45,689 bases of DNA from Gemmatimonadota bacterium (lineage in GTDB: Bacteria; Gemmatimonadota; Gemmatimonadetes; Gemmatimonadales; Gemmatimonadaceae). The notes beneath the pieces are model-generated. The model had not been told where the DNA came from and did no database searches. It was given only the letters and a program-made list of their open reading frames with translations. The stretch is taken from positions 1 through 45,689 of the forward strand of contig CANHJV010000010.1 of assembly GCA_947461225.1 (NCBI GenBank). The letters are read 5' to 3'. Below, piece by piece: positions 25,021 to 36,344 of the stretch. Position 1 is the first letter of the stretch. Each line of letters opens with the position of its first letter. The translations under genes and the position numbers were made by a program.

Positions 25021-25793
25021 GCACAGACCTCGACGGGCTCCCCGGTGCCGTCATTCTCGAACGGTTTTCCGCGTGGTTCGGCGCGGCGCCGGCGCTGCAC
25101 AACGTCGACTTCGCCGTGCGTCCGCGTTCGGTCACCGCGCTCATCGGCCCATCGGGGTCGGGCAAGAGCACACTGCTGCGTGCCATCAATCGCCTCAACG
25201 ATGAATTGCCGGGAGCGCGCCACAGCGGCCGGCTGCTTCTCGACGGCGACAACGTGTACGAGCCGACGGTCGACGTGAGCGTGCTGCGGCAGCGGGTCGG
25301 CATGGTGTTCCAGCGATCCAATCCATTTCCACGATCCGTGTTCGACAACGTGGCGTATGGGCCGCGCCTCAATGTGGGCCTTACCGGTCGCGCGCTCGAC
25401 GACGTAGTCGAGGATGCTCTCCGACGCGCCGCTCTCTGGGACGAAGTCAAGGATCGACTGCACCAGCGTGCATGGTCGCTCTCCGGCGGCCAGCAGCAGC
25501 GACTCTGCATCGCGCGCGCGCTCGCCAACCGTCCGGACGTGCTGCTGCTCGACGAGCCGACCAGCGCGCTTGATCCGCAGGGCACCCAGCGTATTGAAGA
25601 ACTGCTGTACGATCTTCAGCAGGACCTGACCATCATCATCGTGACCCACAACCTGCATCAGGCAGCGCGCGTGTCGCGACGCACCGCGTTGCTGGTGGAC
25701 GGCGTCCTTGTCGAGGACGCGGCTACCGATCGTTTGTTCACGCGCCCGTCCGATTCTCGGACCGAAGCGTTCATCACGGGGAGGTTCGGCTGA
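25017..25793 (+). CDS. pstB: Phosphate ABC transporter ATP-binding protein PstB (copy 2)
   Basis: ATGA overlap with copy 1; 'GPSGSGKSTLLRAINRLND', 'LSGGQQQRLCIARALANRPDVLLLDEPTSALDPQGT'. Confidence 0.93.
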   Translation: MSTDLDGLPGAVILERFSAWFGAAPALHNVDFAVRPRSVTALIGPSGSGKSTLLRAINRLNDELPGARHSGRLLLDGDNVYEPTVDVSVLRQRVGMVFQRSNPFPRSVFDNVAYGPRLNVGLTGRALDDVVEDALRRAALWDEVKDRLHQRAWSLSGGQQQRLCIARALANRPDVLLLDEPTSALDPQGTQRIEELLYDLQQDLTIIIVTHNLHQAARVSRRTALLVDGVLVEDAATDRLFTRPSDSRTEAFITGRFG

Positions 25794-26506
25794 TGCGTAG
25801 TGTCCCCGCCGGCTATCGGCACTTTCACGACGACCTCGCGCTCCTCAAGCAGCGGCTGCTCGACATGTCCGAACGCGCCGAGTCCTTGGTGGCGCTCTCG
25901 GTTGAAGCACTGCTCGAGCGCGACCGCGAGAAGGCGATCGCGGTGATCGAGGCCGACGAGGAGCTCGACCGGCTCGAGGTCGAGGCCGAGAATCAGGCCA
26001 TCGCGATGCTGGCCCTGCAGCAACCGATGGCCCGTGATCTTCGCTTCCTGATCGGCGCCATCAAGGTCTCGAGCGACCTCGAGCGTGTCGGCGATCACGC
26101 CGTAAACATCGCGCAATGTGCGGTGCGGTTGGTCGATCAGCGCACCCCAGTGCCGGCGGTCCCCGCCTTGGCGGACATGGCGCGCCGGGCGCGCGCCATG
26201 CTGAGCGACGCCCTCGACGCCTTCATCCGCGGCGACGGCGCCCTGGGTCGTGCCGTGGGTAAGGCGGATGACGATGTCGACGCCAAGCATGAGAGCATCT
26301 TTCGCGCACTCTTGGCCGACATGATGGGCGACCCGCAGGCCATCGCCCCATCGCTCGAACTATTGCTGGTTAGCCGAAACCTGGAGCGGGTCGCCGACCT
26401 CGCCACCAACATCGGGGAAGACGCCGTGTATCTTGCGGAGGGGAAGCAGATTCGTCATCGGTTCGACGAGGACGCCCCATCGCCTTCTTCCAGCGACGCC
26501 ACATGA
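25793..26506 (+). CDS. phoU: Phosphate transport regulator PhoU
   Basis: 'YRHFHDDLALLKQRLLDMSERAESLVALSVEALLERD', 'QQPMARDLRFLIGAIKVSSDLERVGDHAVNIA', 'SRNLERVADLATNIGEDAVYLAEG'. Confidence 0.95.
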   Translation: MRSVPAGYRHFHDDLALLKQRLLDMSERAESLVALSVEALLERDREKAIAVIEADEELDRLEVEAENQAIAMLALQQPMARDLRFLIGAIKVSSDLERVGDHAVNIAQCAVRLVDQRTPVPAVPALADMARRARAMLSDALDAFIRGDGALGRAVGKADDDVDAKHESIFRALLADMMGDPQAIAPSLELLLVSRNLERVADLATNIGEDAVYLAEGKQIRHRFDEDAPSPSSSDAT

Positions 26507-28098
26507 CGGCACCAATCACGACCGCATCAACCGACATCCGCATCGCCGCGATCGACATCGGCTCCAACTCGGTCCGCCAGATCGTCGCGGACGTCTCCGC
26601 CACCGGGCAGATCCGCGTGGTGGATGAGATGAAGGCGATGCCGCGGCTGGGCGAGGGACTCGAGGCCACCGGCTCGCTGTCGCTGATCGCCATCGATGCG
26701 GCCGTGACGGCGGTCCAGCGCATGGTGACGCTGGCTGGCCAGCTGGGTGCCGCCCGTCTCGAGATTGTGGCCACCAGCGCCGTGCGTGATGCCGCCAACG
26801 GCGCTGATTTCACCGGACAGGTGGAAGCACTCACCGGCCGCCGCGTACGCATCCTGAGCGGCGAGGAGGAAGCCCTGCTCTGCTTCCGCAGCGCACTGGC
26901 GCACTTCGAGCTCGGGGCCGGCCGTACGGTCGTGATGGACATCGGCGGCGGCTCGCTCGAGCTGGTGCTGGCCAAAGACGGCCTCATCGAGCGCGTGGCG
27001 TCCCTGCCCTTCGGGGCGGTGCGCCTCACCGAGCGCTTCCTCACCCCCAAGGTCACCCCGCGCCGCGTGCGCGCCCTGCGCGAGCATGTACGAGACGGCC
27101 TGCGGCGCGCGGTGCCGGTGAAAGACTGGCGCGGCGCGCAGGTGATCGGCTCCGGGGGCACGTTCACGAACCTGGCCGGCATCGTGCTCTCGCGGCAGCA
27201 TGTGACCGCGCGATCGCCGCACGGCACGCGGGTAACGCGCGTGGAGTTGGAGCACGTGCTCGACTGGCTGCAGCGGCTCGAGTCGCACGAACGTGCGCAT
27301 GTGCCGGGGCTCAATCCGGCGCGTGCGGACATCATTGTGGCCGGCCTCGCCGTCGCCGCCGAAGTGCTGTCGCGCTTCGACCCGCGCGATCTGCTGGCCT
27401 CCGCCTATGGCATTCGCGAAGGACTGCTGCTGGAAGCGGCTCGTGTGACACCGACGGTTGCCGACCCCGGCATGGCCCGCGAGCGCTCCGTGCGCGAGTT
27501 CGCTGAGCGGTGTCACTACGAGGAGCCGCACGCGCGCCAGGTACAGACGCTGTCACTGCAGCTGTTCGACGCGCTCGCCTCGCGCATGCAACTCGATGCG
27601 CGCGACCGCCAGTTACTCTCTGATGCGGCGCTCCTGCATGATGTGGGCTATCACATCAACTACGAAAAGCACCACAAGCATTCGTTTCATCTCATCTCGC
27701 ACGCCGAACTCCTCGGGATGACGCCGGCCCAGCAGGTCGTAGTCGCGCATGTGGCCCGCTACCATCGCGGCGCGCCGCCCAAGACCAAGCACCGCGGTTT
27801 CGCGCAGCTCGACCGTGCGTCGCGGGAACGCGTCGTAAAGCTGGCCGCACTGCTGCGCTTCGCCGACGGGATGGACCGCGGCCACGTGGCTGCGGTGGGC
27901 GCGCTCCGTGTGAAGCTGGCCAACGATGCGGTGCGCGTGAGCGTCGTCGAGGCCGAAGGTGCCACCAACGTCCGCCTTGAGTGCTGGGGCGCCAGCCGCA
28001 AGCGACACTTACTCGAGGAAGTCCTCGGCCGACCGATCATCGTGGTGGCGCCCGACGGCACCGAGATCACCGCGGACGACGACGGCGACGGCGAGTAG
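26503..28098 (+). CDS. ppx: Ppx/GppA exopolyphosphatase-family protein with C-terminal HD-type domain
   Basis: 'IAAIDIGSNSVRQIVADVS', 'VVMDIGGGSLELVLAKDG', 'VIGSGGTFTNLAGIVL', then 'DAALLHDVGYHINYEKHHKHSFHLI' (HD). Confidence 0.92.
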   Translation: MTAPITTASTDIRIAAIDIGSNSVRQIVADVSATGQIRVVDEMKAMPRLGEGLEATGSLSLIAIDAAVTAVQRMVTLAGQLGAARLEIVATSAVRDAANGADFTGQVEALTGRRVRILSGEEEALLCFRSALAHFELGAGRTVVMDIGGGSLELVLAKDGLIERVASLPFGAVRLTERFLTPKVTPRRVRALREHVRDGLRRAVPVKDWRGAQVIGSGGTFTNLAGIVLSRQHVTARSPHGTRVTRVELEHVLDWLQRLESHERAHVPGLNPARADIIVAGLAVAAEVLSRFDPRDLLASAYGIREGLLLEAARVTPTVADPGMARERSVREFAERCHYEEPHARQVQTLSLQLFDALASRMQLDARDRQLLSDAALLHDVGYHINYEKHHKHSFHLISHAELLGMTPAQQVVVAHVARYHRGAPPKTKHRGFAQLDRASRERVVKLAALLRFADGMDRGHVAAVGALRVKLANDAVRVSVVEAEGATNVRLECWGASRKRHLLEEVLGRPIIVVAPDGTEITADDDGDGE

Positions 28099-28104
28099 GC
28101 GCGC

Positions 28105-28137
28105 CGCGTTGGCACGCCACCTCGGCGTGCCGACGCG
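28105..28137. terminator. Bidirectional hairpin between convergent ppx and ppk
   Basis: CGCGTTGGCACGCC-acctc-GGCGTGCCGACGCG stem with one T:G pair, fills the intergenic gap. Confidence 0.65.
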
Positions 28138-30354
28138 TCAGTCCGCGCCGATGCCGTCCGGCGACTTCGCCCGCGTCCGCTTCGCGGCCGACTTGGCCGG
28201 CGCCTTCGCCGTCGGCTCCACCCCACCCCACGGATCGCGCATCATCGTCGCGTGCGTCGACCGTTCCGGGGCGCCGTGCGATGCGCCAACCGGTGTTCGC
28301 CGGCGATACGTGCCGTCCGCCCCGAGCTCCCACGCCTGCCGGTTGTCGGCCAGACACGTTTCCAGCACCCGTTGCAGACGGCCGTGCCACGCCACGTCGT
28401 CAATCGGCGCCATCGCTTCCACGCGGCGGTCGAAGTTGCGCGGCATCCAGTCGGCCGATCCGATGTAGTACTCGGGATTACCGCCGTTCGCGAAGTACGC
28501 GATGCGCGAGTGCTCGAGAAAGCGTCCGATGATACTGACCACGCGAATGCGGTCGCTCACACCGCGGAGCCCTGGCAGCAGACAGCAAATCCCGCGCACG
28601 ATCAGGTCGATCTCCACGCCCGCTTGCGACGCACGGTAGAGCGCGACGATCACTTCCGGATCAACCAGCGCGTTCATCTTGGCAATGATGCGTCCACCGC
28701 GACCAGCCTTCGCGTGCGCCGACTCCCGTTCAATCAGTTCCAACGTCCGCGAACGGAGATTCGCCGGCGCCATGATCAGCCGTCGGTAAAACTTCTGCCG
28801 CGACACGCCGGTGAGCGAGTTGAACAGGTCACTCGAATCGGCGCCGATCTGCGGATTGCAGGTGAACAGGCCGACATCGGTGTACAGACGCGCCGTCTTC
28901 GAGTTGTAGTTGCCCGTGCTCACATGGACGTAACGCCGGATGCCGTCATTGTCGCGTCGCACCACCAACACCGTCTTCGCGTGCGTTTTGAGCCCCGGCA
29001 ATCCATACGCCACGTGAATGCCGTAACTCTCCATCGTACGCGCGAAGGTGATGTTGTTCTGCTCATCGAACCGCGCCTGCAGCTCGATGATGACCGCCAC
29101 CTGCTTGCCCGCCTCGGCAGCCTCGGTGAGCGCGCGCACGATCGCCGTGTCACCTGAGGTGCGATACAACGTGAGCTTGATCGCGAGCACCTGGGGATCA
29201 CCGGAGGCCGCCTCGAGGAACGCTTCCACCGACGAACTGAAGGACTCGTACGGGTGATGCACGAGGACATCGCGCTCACGGATCACGTCGAAGATGTTGC
29301 GGCCATCGCGGAACGGCGCCGGCACCACCGGCGTGTACGGCGCGTCGCGCAACTCGGCGACCTCGAGGCCCGCGATCTGCAATAGATCACCCAACTCGAG
29401 CAGGTCATCGCGATCGTGTACGTCGCGCTCGCTCAGCGGGGCAACGAGCTGCGTCTCACTCTCACTCAATTCCTCGATCAACAGCTGTCGCATCGACTGC
29501 GGCATGTCGCGCTGCACTTCCAGGCGCACCACCTCCCCGAATCGACGCTGAAATACCTGCTGCTCGATCGTTTCCAGCAAATCGTCCGGCTGATCGATCT
29601 GGCCGAGGTCGAGATCGGAGTAGCGCGTGATGCGGAACGTGAACCACCGCTTCACAGCCATACCCGGGAACAGCGTGCCCAGGTGCTCGCCAATCACTTC
29701 CTCGAGCGGCACGAAGCAATGCTCGCCGCCACGCTCGAGCGGCACCCAGCGCGGCAGGGAACGCGGCACTTTGACGCGCGCGAAATGCTCCTTGCCACTG
29801 TCCGGATCGCCGATCGCCACCGCCAGCGAAAGCGACAAGTTCGAGATGTACGGGAACGGATGACCGGGGTCCACCGCCAAGGGCGTGAGCACCGGGAAGA
29901 CCTGCGACTCGAAATAGGCGTGCACGCGATCGCGCTCGACATCGTCGAGTGACGCCATCGGTACCAGCTTGATGCCCTTCTCCTCGAGCGCGGGCAACAA
30001 CACGGAGTGCAGCGCATGGTGCCGACGCTGCAGCAGTTCGTGTACCCGCGTGCGGATGGCCTCGAGCTGCTCGGGCGGCGCCAGCGGGTCGGGGGGATAC
30101 TGGGGCGCCCCCGACGTGACTTTGCGCCGCAGGCCCGCCACGCGGACCATGTAGAACTCGTCCAGGTTCGTGCTGAAGATCGCGAGAAACTTCAGCCGCT
30201 CCAGCAACGGCACACGCGCATCCAGCGCTTCTTCGAGGACGCGCGCATTGAAGTCGAGCCAACTCAGCTCGCGATTCAGATACGGCAACGACAAAGCGGT
30301 CGATGACGGAATGGCGGCGGTCCGGCGCGGGGGGCCGCGCCGAACGGGAGGCAA
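28138..30354 (-). CDS. ppk1: Polyphosphate kinase (PPK1)
   Basis: 'LNRELSWLDFNARVLEEALD', 'PLLERLKFLAIFSTNLDEFYMVRVAGL', 'HHPYESFSSSVEAFLEAA', 'LKTHAKTVLVVRRD', 'RYVHVSTGNYNSKTARLYTDVGLFT', 'RFLEHSRIAYFANGGNPEYYIGSADWMPRNFDRRVE'. Confidence 0.97.
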   Translation of the reverse strand: MPPVRRGPPRRTAAIPSSTALSLPYLNRELSWLDFNARVLEEALDARVPLLERLKFLAIFSTNLDEFYMVRVAGLRRKVTSGAPQYPPDPLAPPEQLEAIRTRVHELLQRRHHALHSVLLPALEEKGIKLVPMASLDDVERDRVHAYFESQVFPVLTPLAVDPGHPFPYISNLSLSLAVAIGDPDSGKEHFARVKVPRSLPRWVPLERGGEHCFVPLEEVIGEHLGTLFPGMAVKRWFTFRITRYSDLDLGQIDQPDDLLETIEQQVFQRRFGEVVRLEVQRDMPQSMRQLLIEELSESETQLVAPLSERDVHDRDDLLELGDLLQIAGLEVAELRDAPYTPVVPAPFRDGRNIFDVIRERDVLVHHPYESFSSSVEAFLEAASGDPQVLAIKLTLYRTSGDTAIVRALTEAAEAGKQVAVIIELQARFDEQNNITFARTMESYGIHVAYGLPGLKTHAKTVLVVRRDNDGIRRYVHVSTGNYNSKTARLYTDVGLFTCNPQIGADSSDLFNSLTGVSRQKFYRRLIMAPANLRSRTLELIERESAHAKAGRGGRIIAKMNALVDPEVIVALYRASQAGVEIDLIVRGICCLLPGLRGVSDRIRVVSIIGRFLEHSRIAYFANGGNPEYYIGSADWMPRNFDRRVEAMAPIDDVAWHGRLQRVLETCLADNRQAWELGADGTYRRRTPVGASHGAPERSTHATMMRDPWGGVEPTAKAPAKSAAKRTRAKSPDGIGAD

Positions 30355-30355
30355 G

Positions 30356-31393
30356 TCAGATTGGATTGAACGCAGCCAGCAGCTTGTACGCGAGCGCCGC
30401 CATGGCGGCCGCGGCAGGAATAGTGATCACCCACGCCCAGACGATCTTGCTGGCCAGGCCCCAACGGACCGCCGAGAGACGGTTCGTGGCCCCCACACCG
30501 ACGATGGCTCCCGTAATCGTATGCGTGGTACTGACCGGGATACCAAAGCGGGACGCCGACAGGATGACCAGCGCGCCGGCGGTCTCCGCGCAGAAGCCGC
30601 CGACGGGTCGCAGCTTCGTGATGCGCGTCCCCATCGTGTGCACGATGCGCCAGCCGCCGAACAACGTGCCCAGCGAGATCATCGCATAGGCACCGAGCTC
30701 GACCCAGACCGGGATCGAGTCCAGTGACGTCACGTACATATGGCGCAACAGCCCCGTCTCACCCGCAAACGACGCCTGCGTGGCGACCAACAAGCCGACA
30801 ATGATACCCATGGTCTTCTGCGCGTCATTGCCGCCGTGCGCCAAGGAGAGCAAGGCCGAGCTGGTGAGCTGCGCCACGCGGAAGAACTTGTCGGCCTTCG
30901 AGCTCGTCACCTTCCGGAAGAGGTTGAACACGAGCACCATCAGGATGAACCCCATCAACATCCCGATGGACGGCGACAGTACGATCGCCGAGAGCGTCTC
31001 GATCCACTTCTTGCCCCAGAGGAGCGCCGAAAATCCGACCTTCGACACCGCCGCACCGGCGTAGCCACCGATCAGCGCGTGCGAGGAGCTGGAAGGAATG
31101 CCAAACCACCACGTAATCAGATTCCACGTGATCGCCCCCAGCAACCCCCCAAGAATCACGTTGGCATCGACCACGTTCAGGTCGATAAACCCGGCGGCGA
31201 CGGATTTGGCCACGGCCGTCCCCACAAAAAACAGCGCCGAGAAGTTGAACACCGCCGCCCAGATCACCGCCGCCAACGGGCTCAGCACTCTCGTCCCGAC
31301 GATCGTCGCGATCGAATTGGCCGAATCGTGAAATCCGTTGATGAAATCGAACGCCAGTGCGACGAGAACGATAAAGATGACGAAGTTGACCAC
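30356..31393 (-). CDS. pit: PiT-family inorganic phosphate transporter
   Basis: GTG start at 31393 (VVNFVIFIVLVALAFDFINGFHDSANSIATIVGTRVLSPLAAV); 'LSLAHGGNDAQKTMGII', 'PVSTTHTITGAIVGVGA'. Confidence 0.95.
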   Translation of the reverse strand: MVNFVIFIVLVALAFDFINGFHDSANSIATIVGTRVLSPLAAVIWAAVFNFSALFFVGTAVAKSVAAGFIDLNVVDANVILGGLLGAITWNLITWWFGIPSSSSHALIGGYAGAAVSKVGFSALLWGKKWIETLSAIVLSPSIGMLMGFILMVLVFNLFRKVTSSKADKFFRVAQLTSSALLSLAHGGNDAQKTMGIIVGLLVATQASFAGETGLLRHMYVTSLDSIPVWVELGAYAMISLGTLFGGWRIVHTMGTRITKLRPVGGFCAETAGALVILSASRFGIPVSTTHTITGAIVGVGATNRLSAVRWGLASKIVWAWVITIPAAAAMAALAYKLLAAFNPI

Positions 31394-31400
31394 AGATCCG

Positions 31401-32012
31401 TCAGCTGTTTTTGAGCGCGATGCTTTCGAGCACGTTCGACACATCCTCGCACTCGTCGATCGCCTCTTCCAGCGCGTCGAAGATTTCCTTCCACTTCAAC
31501 ACTTCGATGGCCGGCTCGTCATGCTCGAACAACGCACCGACCGACTGGGCGTAGAGCACGTCGCCCTCTTCCTCGAGTTGTTTGATCTTGCGTCCGTGCT
31601 CGAGCATTTTCACGCGCTTGGTCACATCACTGACCGACGCGAGAATCTCCGCGCTCGCCCGCACCAGCACGTCCGCCATTTCCACGCCGCCGCTGCGCGG
31701 GGCCTTCACGCGGAACATCACCACGCGTCGCGCGGCGCCGTTGATCAGATCGATCACGTTGTCGAGACGCGTCGCCAGCACATGAATGTCTTCGCGATCG
31801 AGCGGGGTCACAAAGCTCGTATCGATACGCTGGTTGATCAGATGCACGATGGCATCACCATCCGTCTCGACCTTCTTGATCTCGACGGCGATGCGCGCGG
31901 CATCGGCCGGATTCTCCAAGAGGGTACGCAACAGGGTCGAAGCGCTACCCATGTACACGGCAAGCTGCCGGAAATGATCGAAAAACGTTTCGTCTTTTGA
32001 AAAGAGCTTCAC
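31401..32012 (-). CDS. DUF47 family PhoU-like protein
   Basis: GTG start at 32012 (VKLFSKDETFFDHFRQLAVYMGSAS); 'ALEEAIDECEDVSNVLESIALKNS'; upstream of pit as usual for the family. Confidence 0.9.
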   Translation of the reverse strand: MKLFSKDETFFDHFRQLAVYMGSASTLLRTLLENPADAARIAVEIKKVETDGDAIVHLINQRIDTSFVTPLDREDIHVLATRLDNVIDLINGAARRVVMFRVKAPRSGGVEMADVLVRASAEILASVSDVTKRVKMLEHGRKIKQLEEEGDVLYAQSVGALFEHDEPAIEVLKWKEIFDALEEAIDECEDVSNVLESIALKNS

Positions 32013-32063
32013 GGCTCGGGCTGTCTGAGAGAGGTTCACGTGCGCTCGGGGCGACCGTGCGTA

Positions 32064-32081
32064 CGGTAACGATTGCGTCAC
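32064..32081 (-). promoter_or_regulatory. Candidate PHO box: GTGACGC-AATC-GTTACCG (minus strand)
   Basis: 7-4-7 direct repeat, 11-bp period, about 50 bp upstream of the DUF47 start, oriented toward DUF47-pit-ppk. Confidence 0.55.
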
Positions 32082-32424
32082 CGCTGCCGGAACGCCACGT
32101 GCAACGTCCATCGTTACACGAAGTTGACGCACTGCGCCGGAACCGAACAGTTCACCGCCAAACGACTTTCGGCGCGCCAGCTTGGGGTTCTCGAACCCGC
32201 GTGCGAGCCGCGTGCCATGAGCGCGCCCACCACGAAGCCAACGCGCGCCAAATTGGCAGACTGCCGCCAAGACAGCTCCCCAGCCGCCGCGTACCGCCAG
32301 AATTGCGCCGGTCCGGCAGACGCACCGCGGCCCATCCCTTGCCCTCTCTGTTCACAGCAGTGAAGCAGGTCGCACATGGACACGATGAAGTCCCTACAGA
32401 CGGCAACTCCTCAACGAGACCTCA

Positions 32425-34365
<1,941 letters not shown>

Positions 34366-34388
34366 GCGCGTCCTGATCGTTGCTTGAA

Positions 34389-34431
34389 ACACCGGACCTC
34401 CGCGGAAACTGAACGCGGGGGTCCGGTGTCT
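34389..34431 (+). terminator. Rho-independent-like terminator after dnaK
   Basis: ACACCGGACCTCCGCG...CGCGGGGGTCCGGTGT followed by cttat. Confidence 0.7.
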
Positions 34432-34503
34432 TATCGTACCGTAGGGTTTAGGTCCGCTTCACTCAGCACCCCAGATCGTACCGCATTCACCGGGTTTAGA
34501 CAC

Positions 34504-36024
34504 ATGGCATCTCGTTTCTCCCGATTCCGCTTCGCCGCTGCCGCGGCCGTGAGCTTTTCTGCCGGCGTCCTCTTCGCGTCCGGCATGGACTGGACGAAGA
34601 TCAGCTGGGCGCAGGGCGGCACGACGTCGCGCTCGGCCTCCGTACGTGGCCCGATGGCCCCCGAAGGCGGCTCCTTCGCCGATATCGCCGAACGCGTGAC
34701 CCCAGGCGTGGTGGCCGTGAACACCACTCGCACGGCCCGCCAGCGGCCGCAGGTTCGCGGTCGCACGCCGCAGGGCATGGAAGACTTCCTCGAGCAGTTC
34801 GGACCGCAGCAGCCACGGCAGCAGCGCGGCGAAGGCTCTGGCTTCATCGTGACGCAGGATGGCTACATCGTCACGAACAATCACGTGGTGGCCGACGCCG
34901 ATCAGGTGTCGATCACGCTCAGCGATGGCCGCACCTTCAAGGCCAAGATCATCGGTACCGACTCGACCACCGACGTGGCTGTCGTCAAGATCGACGCCAA
35001 GGGGCTCCCCACCCTGGCCATCGGCAACGATGAAACCACGCGCATCGGTGACTGGGTACTCGCCGTCGGCAATCCGTTGGGTCTCGACTTCACCGTGACC
35101 GCCGGCATCATCTCGGCCAAGGGACGCGGCTCGGAAATCCAGTTGCCGAACGCCGGCAACTTCACGATCTCCGACTTCATCCAAACCGATGCCGCGATCA
35201 ACCCGGGTAACTCCGGCGGCCCGCTCATCAACCTGCGCGGCGAAGTGATTGGCCTGAACAGCGCAATCGCCAGCCAGACAGGCTTCTACTCGGGGTACGG
35301 CTTCGCCATTCCCATTACACTGGTCAAAGCCGTCACCGATGACCTGATCAAGGAAGGACGCGTACGCCTGCCCGTGATGGGGGTGTCCGTGGGCCGGATC
35401 GACCCGGAAGATGCCGGCATCAACGGCCTGGCCCGCGTGGCGGGCGTGAAGGTGGCGGGCTTCAACCCGGCCGATGGCGGCCCCGCGAAGGCGGCCGGCA
35501 TCGAAGTGGGTGACATCATTGTCACGGTCGACGGCAAGCCGGTGGATCGCGTAAGCTCGCTGCAGCGCGTCGTGCGTTCGCGCCGCGTGGGCGATCTGGT
35601 GCCGGTCGAAGTGATGCGCTTCGGCACCAAGAAGAGCTTCAAGGTGAAGCTGGTGGAAGCCGACGCGATCAGCCGCGTGTCGGCGCTACCGGAAGCGGAG
35701 GCCAAGGCGGTGCCTGCCGCCGGCAAGCTTGGCATCACGGTGGAACCCGTGCCGGCGGATGTAGCCGAGCGCATGAAGCTCGCTGGGCGCGGCGTGCGCG
35801 TATCGGACGTGGCCGAGGACGGCCCGGCGCGCGACAAGCTCGCCCCCGGTAGCGACATCGTACTCGAAGTGCTGTATCCCACGCCGCGTCGTGCCGTGAA
35901 GTCGGTAAACGACTTGCAGGGGGTGCTCTCCGGCCTGAAGGACGGCGACTACGTGAGCCTGCTGGTGCGCAACATGGACCCACGCGTGGGCGAGCGGGTG
36001 GTGAATATCCGCGTGGGCGGCTGA
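34504..36024 (+). CDS. DegP/HtrA-family serine protease with PDZ domains
   Basis: 'GSGFIVTQDGYIVTNNHVVADADQVSITLSDGR', 'TTDVAVVKID', 'IQTDAAINPGNSGGPLINLRGEVIGLNSA', followed by two PDZ-like regions. Confidence 0.95.
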   Translation: MASRFSRFRFAAAAAVSFSAGVLFASGMDWTKISWAQGGTTSRSASVRGPMAPEGGSFADIAERVTPGVVAVNTTRTARQRPQVRGRTPQGMEDFLEQFGPQQPRQQRGEGSGFIVTQDGYIVTNNHVVADADQVSITLSDGRTFKAKIIGTDSTTDVAVVKIDAKGLPTLAIGNDETTRIGDWVLAVGNPLGLDFTVTAGIISAKGRGSEIQLPNAGNFTISDFIQTDAAINPGNSGGPLINLRGEVIGLNSAIASQTGFYSGYGFAIPITLVKAVTDDLIKEGRVRLPVMGVSVGRIDPEDAGINGLARVAGVKVAGFNPADGGPAKAAGIEVGDIIVTVDGKPVDRVSSLQRVVRSRRVGDLVPVEVMRFGTKKSFKVKLVEADAISRVSALPEAEAKAVPAAGKLGITVEPVPADVAERMKLAGRGVRVSDVAEDGPARDKLAPGSDIVLEVLYPTPRRAVKSVNDLQGVLSGLKDGDYVSLLVRNMDPRVGERVVNIRVGG

Positions 36025-36056
36025 TCGCCGCCACGGCCGGATAGTGGGAGGCGAGA

Positions 36057-36097
36057 AACGGGCGGCGTCGCAGAGGCGATGCCGCCCGTTGTCGTTG
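36057..36097 (+). terminator. Terminator hairpin after htrA
   Basis: ACGGGCGGC...GCCGCCCGT followed by tgtcgtt. Confidence 0.65.
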
Positions 36098-36128
36098 CGG
36101 GGTACCGATTATGTTGTGGGAGCAGTTT

Positions 36129-36210
36129 GCGGACGTGGCGAAATTGGTAGACGCACCAGCCTTAGGAGCTGGCGGGGCGACCCATCCCGGTTCGAGTCCG
36201 GGCGTTCGCA
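36129..36210 (+). tRNA. tRNA-Leu (anticodon TAG)
   Basis: Acceptor GCGGACG/CGTTCGC, anticodon stem-loop CCAGC-CTTAGGA-GCTGG, class II variable arm, T-arm CCCGGTTCGAGTCCGGG; no encoded CCA. Confidence 0.95.
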
Positions 36211-36344
36211 TTGTGTACGTAGGCGTGTAGGTGGTGCGCGGGTCGTCGCGCGGTGGGTATGGTGTTTAGCGACCGTCGCGCGGACGCGTATCTTTCCGCT
36301 GCCTGCCATTCGGTGCCCGCTCTCCCCAGCCCGGCGACTCGACT

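Noticed and set aside
26527-27531. 334-aa minus-strand ORF opposite ppx
   Set aside because: Antisense shadow of a strong Ppx/GppA gene.
32073-32363. Small ORF(s) in the DUF47-dnaK intergenic region
   Set aside because: No recognisable product, biased composition; the region better fits divergent promoters.
32082-32424. CIRCE (HrcA) operator before dnaK
   Set aside because: Searched by eye for TTAGCACTC-N9-GAGTGCTAA; no acceptable match.
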